Part shown: piece by piece, positions 5,436 to 8,110 of the stretch
Layout of the letters: every line of letters starts with the position of its first letter
Position numbering within the stretch: the stretch's first letter is position 1
NCBI GenBank assembly: GCA_947623615.1
Contig: CANQHH010000057.1
Location: forward strand, 1 to 8,110
DNA: 8,110 bases
Direction of reading: 5' to 3'
DNA from: an uncultured Clostridia bacterium
Lineage (GTDB): Bacteria > Bacillota > Clostridia > TANB77 > CAG-508
Position numbers and translations under genes: made by a program
The notes under the pieces: model-generated
What the model was told of the DNA's origin: nothing
The model's database searches: none
What the model saw: only the letters and a program-made list of their open reading frames with translations

Positions 5436-5942
5436 TTAAAAATGTTCTTCAAAATATTCACTTATTTGTTTCATATTCTCAAACTCATTTTGCCTTAAAA
5501 CCTCATACGCAACAATAGCAACTGAATTTGATAAATTTAATGAACGCAATCCAGCCCTCATCGGAATTCTAATTGTTTTATCAATATATTTTTTCAATAA
5601 TTCTTCTGGTAAACCTTTAGTTTCCTTTCCAAATAATAAAAATACTTCGTTATCTTTTGAATAATCATTTTCTGAATAGCATTTTTCCCCTTTAGTTGTA
5701 ACAAAATACATATTATTATTTTCTGGTTTATATTTATCAAGAAAATTATTTAATGATTCATGTTCCTCTATTTCAAGTTTATCCCAATAATCTAATCCTG
5801 CTCTTTTTAAATATTTATCAGTTATTTCAAACCCTAATGGTTTTACTAAATGTAACTTTGCACCTATTGCTGCACATGTCCTAGCAACATTTCCTGTATT
5901 TTGTGGTATCTCTGGTTCTACCATAACTATGTTAATATTCAC
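5436..5942 (-). CDS. trmL: TrmL, tRNA wobble-base 2'-O-methyltransferase (SPOUT family)
   Basis: This 168-residue SpoU/SPOUT protein methylates the 2'-OH of the wobble nucleotide (C34 or cmnm5U34) of tRNA-Leu using S-adenosylmethionine; it acts as a dimer with a knotted C-terminal fold. The length is close to E. coli TrmL (about 157). The three SPOUT motifs are present: motif 1 PEIPQNTGNVART (10-22), motif 2 LFGKETKGLP (103-112) and motif 3 IPMRAGLRSLNLSNSVAI (126-143), which forms the knot and the cofactor pocket. The compact size, without an extra RNA-binding domain, separates it from RlmB and TrmH. The start is GTG (5940-5942) behind GAGGGTGAG; no better in-frame ATG exists nearby. It lies 64 bases downstream of hpf with a hairpin in between and no clear promoter of its own, so it may depend on readthrough from hpf. 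Confidence 0.94.
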   Translation of the reverse strand: MNINIVMVEPEIPQNTGNVARTCAAIGAKLHLVKPLGFEITDKYLKRAGLDYWDKLEIEEHESLNNFLDKYKPENNNMYFVTTKGEKCYSENDYSKDNEVFLLFGKETKGLPEELLKKYIDKTIRIPMRAGLRSLNLSNSVAIVAYEVLRQNEFENMKQISEYFEEHF

Positions 5943-5963
5943 TTTACACTCACCCTCATACCT

Positions 5964-5998
5964 AAAAGAAAACCTATCAGATATGATAAGTTTCTTTT
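5964..5998 (-). terminator. Hairpin between hpf and trmL
   Basis: On the minus strand AAAAGAAAC-TTATCA pairs with TGATAGG-TTTTCTTTT (about 15 pairs with a one-base bulge and a 4-base loop). The final run is TTTTCTTTT and not a clean U-run, so it is probably a partial terminator that lets some transcription reach trmL. Confidence 0.68.
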
Positions 5999-6006
5999 TA
6001 TTTTAA

Positions 6007-6537
6007 TTATGCCTCTGGTTCTACTAAACCAAAATTTTTATTATCTTTTAATCTATATATGATATTTGTTTTTCCTGTATCAATATCAATAAATGCTAAG
6101 AATTTATTTTGTGGTTGCTCTTCTAATCTTAATTTAGCATCTTCTGGTGTCATTGGTTTTATATCATAATATAAAACTTTTATAATTTCATTTGAAACCT
6201 CTGTTGCATCTTCTTGCATCATTTCTTTTACTCTTATTGATTCTGTCATATTTTGTTTGTCTTTTTTAGTTTTCATTTTTCTTATTTGACCTTCTAAAAT
6301 ATCTATATCCTTATCTATAGAAGCATATAAATCTCTATGTGCTGTAACAGCTCTAAAATCAGATGTTCCAACTTTGATACTGATTTCTGCAACTTGCTCA
6401 TTTCCCTCTGTTTTAATTGTTGCATTTACATTTATCTCGTCTCCAAAATATTTCTTTAGTCTTTCTACTTTTTTTTCAATATAATCTTTTATTGCTTCTG
6501 TAGTTTCTAACTCCTTACTTGTTATCTTTACATTCAT
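6007..6537 (-). CDS. hpf: Long-form ribosome hibernation promoting factor (HPF)
   Basis: This 176-residue long HPF binds the decoding region of the 30S subunit in stationary phase or stress and pairs two ribosomes into inactive 100S particles. The N-terminal S30AE domain (about 1-97) begins MNVKITSKELETTEAIKDYIEKK, as is typical, and carries the basic helix end IRKMKTKKDK. A linker of about 20 residues follows. The C-terminal dimerisation domain (about 119-175) has DIKPMTPEDA (125-134) and ends in YRLKDNKNFGLVEP, close to the family's usual YRRKDGNYGLIEP. The start ATG has AAGGAGAG upstream. It has a consensus-like promoter and is divergent from rpsT, a pairing of a ribosome-silencing gene with a ribosomal protein gene. 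The length is close to that of other Firmicute long HPFs. Identity is secure. Confidence 0.95.
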   Translation of the reverse strand: MNVKITSKELETTEAIKDYIEKKVERLKKYFGDEINVNATIKTEGNEQVAEISIKVGTSDFRAVTAHRDLYASIDKDIDILEGQIRKMKTKKDKQNMTESIRVKEMMQEDATEVSNEIIKVLYYDIKPMTPEDAKLRLEEQPQNKFLAFIDIDTGKTNIIYRLKDNKNFGLVEPEA

Positions 6538-6584
6538 AACAATCTCTCCTTCCCATTTTTGCTCTTAAGCATTTATGCTCTTAT

Positions 6585-6613
6585 ATTATATATGTTTATT
6601 ATTGTTTTTTCAA
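6585..6613 (-). promoter_or_regulatory. Sigma-A promoter of hpf
   Basis: Minus strand: -35 TTGAAA (6608-6613), 17-base spacer, and -10 TATAAT (6585-6590). The leader just behind the -10 carries the direct repeat TAAGAGCA-TAAATGCT-TAAGAGCA, which could be an operator, but no known factor is assigned to it. Confidence 0.82.
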
Positions 6614-6651
6614 GTATATTAATACATAAATATTAATTTTTGTGAAAACTA

Positions 6652-6680
6652 TTGCAAAAACTGTATCCCCATGATATAAT
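6652..6680 (+). promoter_or_regulatory. Sigma-A promoter of rpsT, extended -10
   Basis: -35 TTGCAA (6652-6657), 17-base spacer, and -10 TATAAT (6675-6680) preceded by TGA (extended -10). The -35 boxes of this promoter and the hpf promoter are only 38 bases apart, back to back. The predicted start is around 6687, giving a short leader with GGGAGGTG (6706-6713) as ribosome binding site. Confidence 0.85.
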
Positions 6681-6720
6681 TATATTCGTTATTTATGAAC
6701 ATAAAGGGAGGTGCTAAAGT

Positions 6721-6987
6721 ATGCCAAATATTAAATCAGCTATGAAACGTGTTAAAGTTATTGACAAAAAAACACTAAGAAATAATATGATAAAATCAGA
6801 ATACAAAACTGCAATAAAAAGATTTGAAGAAGCTTTAAATAATAATAATATGGAAGAAGCTACTAAATTATTCTCTGTAGCTACTAGAAAAATAGATCAA
6901 GCTTGTACAAAGGGTGTTATTGTTAAAAACACAGCAGCTAGAAAAAAATCAAACCTAGCAAAAAAATTAAATGCAGTAAATGCTTAA
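6721..6987 (+). CDS. rpsT: 30S ribosomal protein S20
   Basis: This 88-residue basic, all-helical protein binds 16S rRNA early in assembly of the 30S subunit body. It shows the S20 pattern throughout: MPNIKSAMKRVK at the start, a first long helix with RNNMIKSEYKTAIKRFEEAL, a loop with NNNMEEATKLFSVATRKIDQA, and the family signature KGVIVKNTAARKKSNLAKKLN at the end. The length is normal for the family (85-90). The ATG has GGGAGGTG seven bases upstream and a strong promoter. It is expressed as a single gene with an intrinsic terminator 35 bases after the stop. Identity is secure. Confidence 0.97.
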   Translation: MPNIKSAMKRVKVIDKKTLRNNMIKSEYKTAIKRFEEALNNNNMEEATKLFSVATRKIDQACTKGVIVKNTAARKKSNLAKKLNAVNA

Positions 6988-7022
6988 CGAAATAAAAGAT
7001 TGTGCACAGTTTTTTATTTTTT

Positions 7023-7051
7023 AGAGATTTCATTTTGAAATCTCTTTTTTT
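7023..7051 (+). terminator. Intrinsic terminator of rpsT
   Basis: A perfect 9-pair stem AGAGATTTC (7023-7031) and GAAATCTCT (7037-7045) has a 5-base loop and is followed by T7. Just before it, AAATAAAA (6990-6997) and TTTTATTT (7012-7019) flank the palindrome TGTGCACA (7001-7008) and may add a second, weaker stem. Confidence 0.92.
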
Positions 7052-7177
7052 CTTTTATAGGAAAAAGGACGTCCATCTACCTCTTTGTTCTGGCAAAATT
7101 TACATTTGTTTTTGTTTTTTACTTATGTTAATATATATTTATAGTATTTCATAATAAATATGAAAGCGAGGTAACAT

Positions 7178-7426
7178 ATGAAAAAGGTCATAGATGAAAT
7201 TAAAAACTTTGATAAATCAATTCTTAAATTGATGAAATCTGGTATAAATTTTAGTTTTACCTTCTGCATTTTCGCCACATTCATATTAGCAATTTATGAA
7301 GGTATACATATCCCAAACTTATTTTACATTGGAATTTCCTTATTCCAAACTAGCCTATTTTTTATAGTTGCTTTTATAGCTTATGGTTTCATTTTTAACA
7401 AACTTTATACCTTATCAAGAAACTAG
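7178..7426 (+). CDS. Uncharacterised small two-helix membrane protein
   Basis: This 82-residue protein has a basic amphipathic N-terminus (1-20), a first membrane helix at about 23-41 (INFSFTFCIFATFILAIYE), a short outer loop with EGIHIPN, and a second helix at about 50-73 (YIGISLFQTSLFFIVAFIAYGFIF), then a short basic tail. By the positive-inside rule both ends are probably cytoplasmic. The pattern FDxxIxKLMKxGxxFSF and FYIGISLFxxSLFF reminds me of small membrane proteins of unknown role in Clostridia, but I can give no function. The start ATG has GAGGT five bases upstream. The upstream AT-rich region shows only weak promoter candidates. It has a long perfect terminator. It lies between rpsT and the converging gatB and shares an operon with neither. 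Confidence 0.85.
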   Translation: MKKVIDEIKNFDKSILKLMKSGINFSFTFCIFATFILAIYEGIHIPNLFYIGISLFQTSLFFIVAFIAYGFIFNKLYTLSRN

Positions 7427-7435
7427 TATAAAAGC

Positions 7436-7476
7436 ATAAAGCATGAAATTATCAAATAATTTCATGCTTTATTTTG
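7436..7476. terminator. Bidirectional terminator between the small membrane gene and gatB
   Basis: A perfect 17-pair inverted repeat (7436-7452 and 7456-7472) with a 3-base loop CAA. AAAGCATGAAATTA on one side and its complement on the other leave T-rich tails on both strands (ATTTT on plus, ATGCTTTTA on minus). It lies between two converging genes and can serve both. Confidence 0.88.
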
Positions 7477-7507
7477 CAATATATGGCGAAGCCACTTTTC
7501 TTATTTA

Positions 7508-8110
7508 TTATTTCTTTAATTCTTCTATAAACATCTTATTTAACATTTGAGGATTTGCCTTACCCTTTGTTTCTTTCATTGCCTGTCCTACTAAAAATCC
7601 TAAAGCCTTTTCCTTTCCTGCTTTATAATCTGCTACAGATTGTGGATTATTTTCAAGTACTTTTGTTACGACATCTTTTATTGCCCCTTCATCAGAAATT
7701 TGAATCCAGCCCTTTTCCTTTATAATCTCTTCTGGGTCTTTTGGATTTTCAAATAATTCTGCAACAACCTTTTTTCCTATTGCTGAACTAATTGTACCTT
7801 TATCTATTAATTGTACAAGTTTTGCCAATTCTTTTCCTGTAAATGGAATTTGATCAGCTTCCATTTCTCTTTCATTTAATATTTTTGAAATATCTGATAG
7901 CAACCAATTTGCTACAGCTTTTGCATTTTTGCAAATACTTTCCGCTTCTTCAAAAATATTAGATAAATATTTAGATGCAGTTAATAAGCGACTATCTTTT
8001 TCAGAAAGCTTAAATTCTTCAATATATCTTGTTTTTCTACTTTCTGGTAGTTCTGGTAAACTCTTCTTTATATTTTCAATATATTCTTCAGATAACCTTA
8101 TTGCTACTAA
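7508..8110 (-). CDS. gatB: GatB, aspartyl/glutamyl-tRNA amidotransferase subunit B (C-terminal part, runs off the right edge)
   Basis: These are the last 200 residues of GatB (family length about 475). GatCAB converts Glu-tRNA(Gln), and in many bacteria Asp-tRNA(Asn), to the amidated form; GatB is the kinase/transamidase subunit that holds the tRNA. The visible part begins at the end of the cradle domain (LVAIRLSEEYIENIKKSLPELPESRKTRYIEE, the family's SLPELPxxRxxRY block), followed by the helical domain and the C-terminal YqeY-like tail domain (about the last 130 residues), with KELAKLVQLIDKGTISSAIGKKV and the typical ending GFLVGQAMKETKGKANPQMLNKMFIEELKK. The open frame goes through to the window edge, so a start near 7903 would be internal. 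The catalytic part, gatA and gatC lie outside. Identity is secure. Confidence 0.96.
   Translation of the reverse strand, partial: LVAIRLSEEYIENIKKSLPELPESRKTRYIEEFKLSEKDSRLLTASKYLSNIFEEAESICKNAKAVANWLLSDISKILNEREMEADQIPFTGKELAKLVQLIDKGTISSAIGKKVVAELFENPKDPEEIIKEKGWIQISDEGAIKDVVTKVLENNPQSVADYKAGKEKALGFLVGQAMKETKGKANPQMLNKMFIEELKK

Noticed and set aside
7067..7074. Perfect 8-base palindrome GGACGTCC between rpsT and the membrane gene
   Set aside because: It is a single short palindrome without flanking symmetry or a known regulator, so chance is sufficient.
7030..7125. Minus-strand frame reading CKFCQNKEVDGRPFSYKRKK, like a zinc-finger fragment
   Set aside because: It has no start codon or ribosome binding site, is only about 30 codons long, and overlaps the rpsT terminator. 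It is probably chance, though a decayed gene remnant cannot be excluded.

Overview
The window is a chromosomal stretch from a low-GC, spore-forming Firmicute, most likely a member of the Clostridia. The reasons are the very AT-rich sequence, strong AGGAGG-type ribosome binding sites, a complete ctsR-mcsA-mcsB-clpC heat-shock operon, an alpha/beta-type small acid-soluble spore protein (SASP), a long-form ribosome hibernation factor, GatB, and a clostridial-style 'GITLIAL' prepilin-like leader. The species cannot be fixed from the sequence alone.

Layout. (1) 1-3290, minus strand: the class III heat-shock operon, in transcription order promoter and CtsR operator, ctsR, mcsA, mcsB, clpC (clpC runs off the left edge). 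CtsR represses the operon. McsA and McsB normally form the arginine-kinase/adaptor pair, and ClpC is the AAA+ unfoldase that works with ClpP. (2) 3311-4970, minus strand: a short prepilin-like single-pass protein, an unrecognised 70-residue charged protein, and a Cof-type HAD phosphatase, separated by hairpin terminators. (3) 5017-5401, plus strand: a SASP gene with a possible sigma-G promoter and a strong terminator. (4) 5436-6613, minus strand: hpf followed by trmL. (5) 6652-7476, plus strand: rpsT, divergent from hpf, then a small two-helix membrane protein of unknown function. (6) 7508-8110, minus strand: the 3' end of gatB, running off the right edge. There is no gene-free stretch longer than 300 bases, and no tRNA, rRNA, CRISPR array or insertion sequence was seen.

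Most genes are ordinary housekeeping or stress genes. The observation that stands out is McsB. Its fold-level motifs are well kept, but residues that carry catalysis, ATP contacts and phospho-arginine binding in characterised McsB proteins are changed: the NEEDH motif reads NDKDH, the active-site Cys is Ser, nucleotide-contacting Arg residues are Lys or Asn, and RDxxRA reads RNxxRA. The partners look intact: CtsR keeps its Arg-Gly4 wing, McsA its four CxxC pairs, and ClpC both phospho-arginine-pocket glutamates. This suggests a pseudokinase or a strongly altered kinase inside an otherwise normal CtsR regulon. Other points are a third CtsR half-site in the operator, a REP-like GGGGACAGTCCCC element between mcsA and mcsB, and a terminator-like hairpin touching the ribosome binding site of the 70-residue gene.
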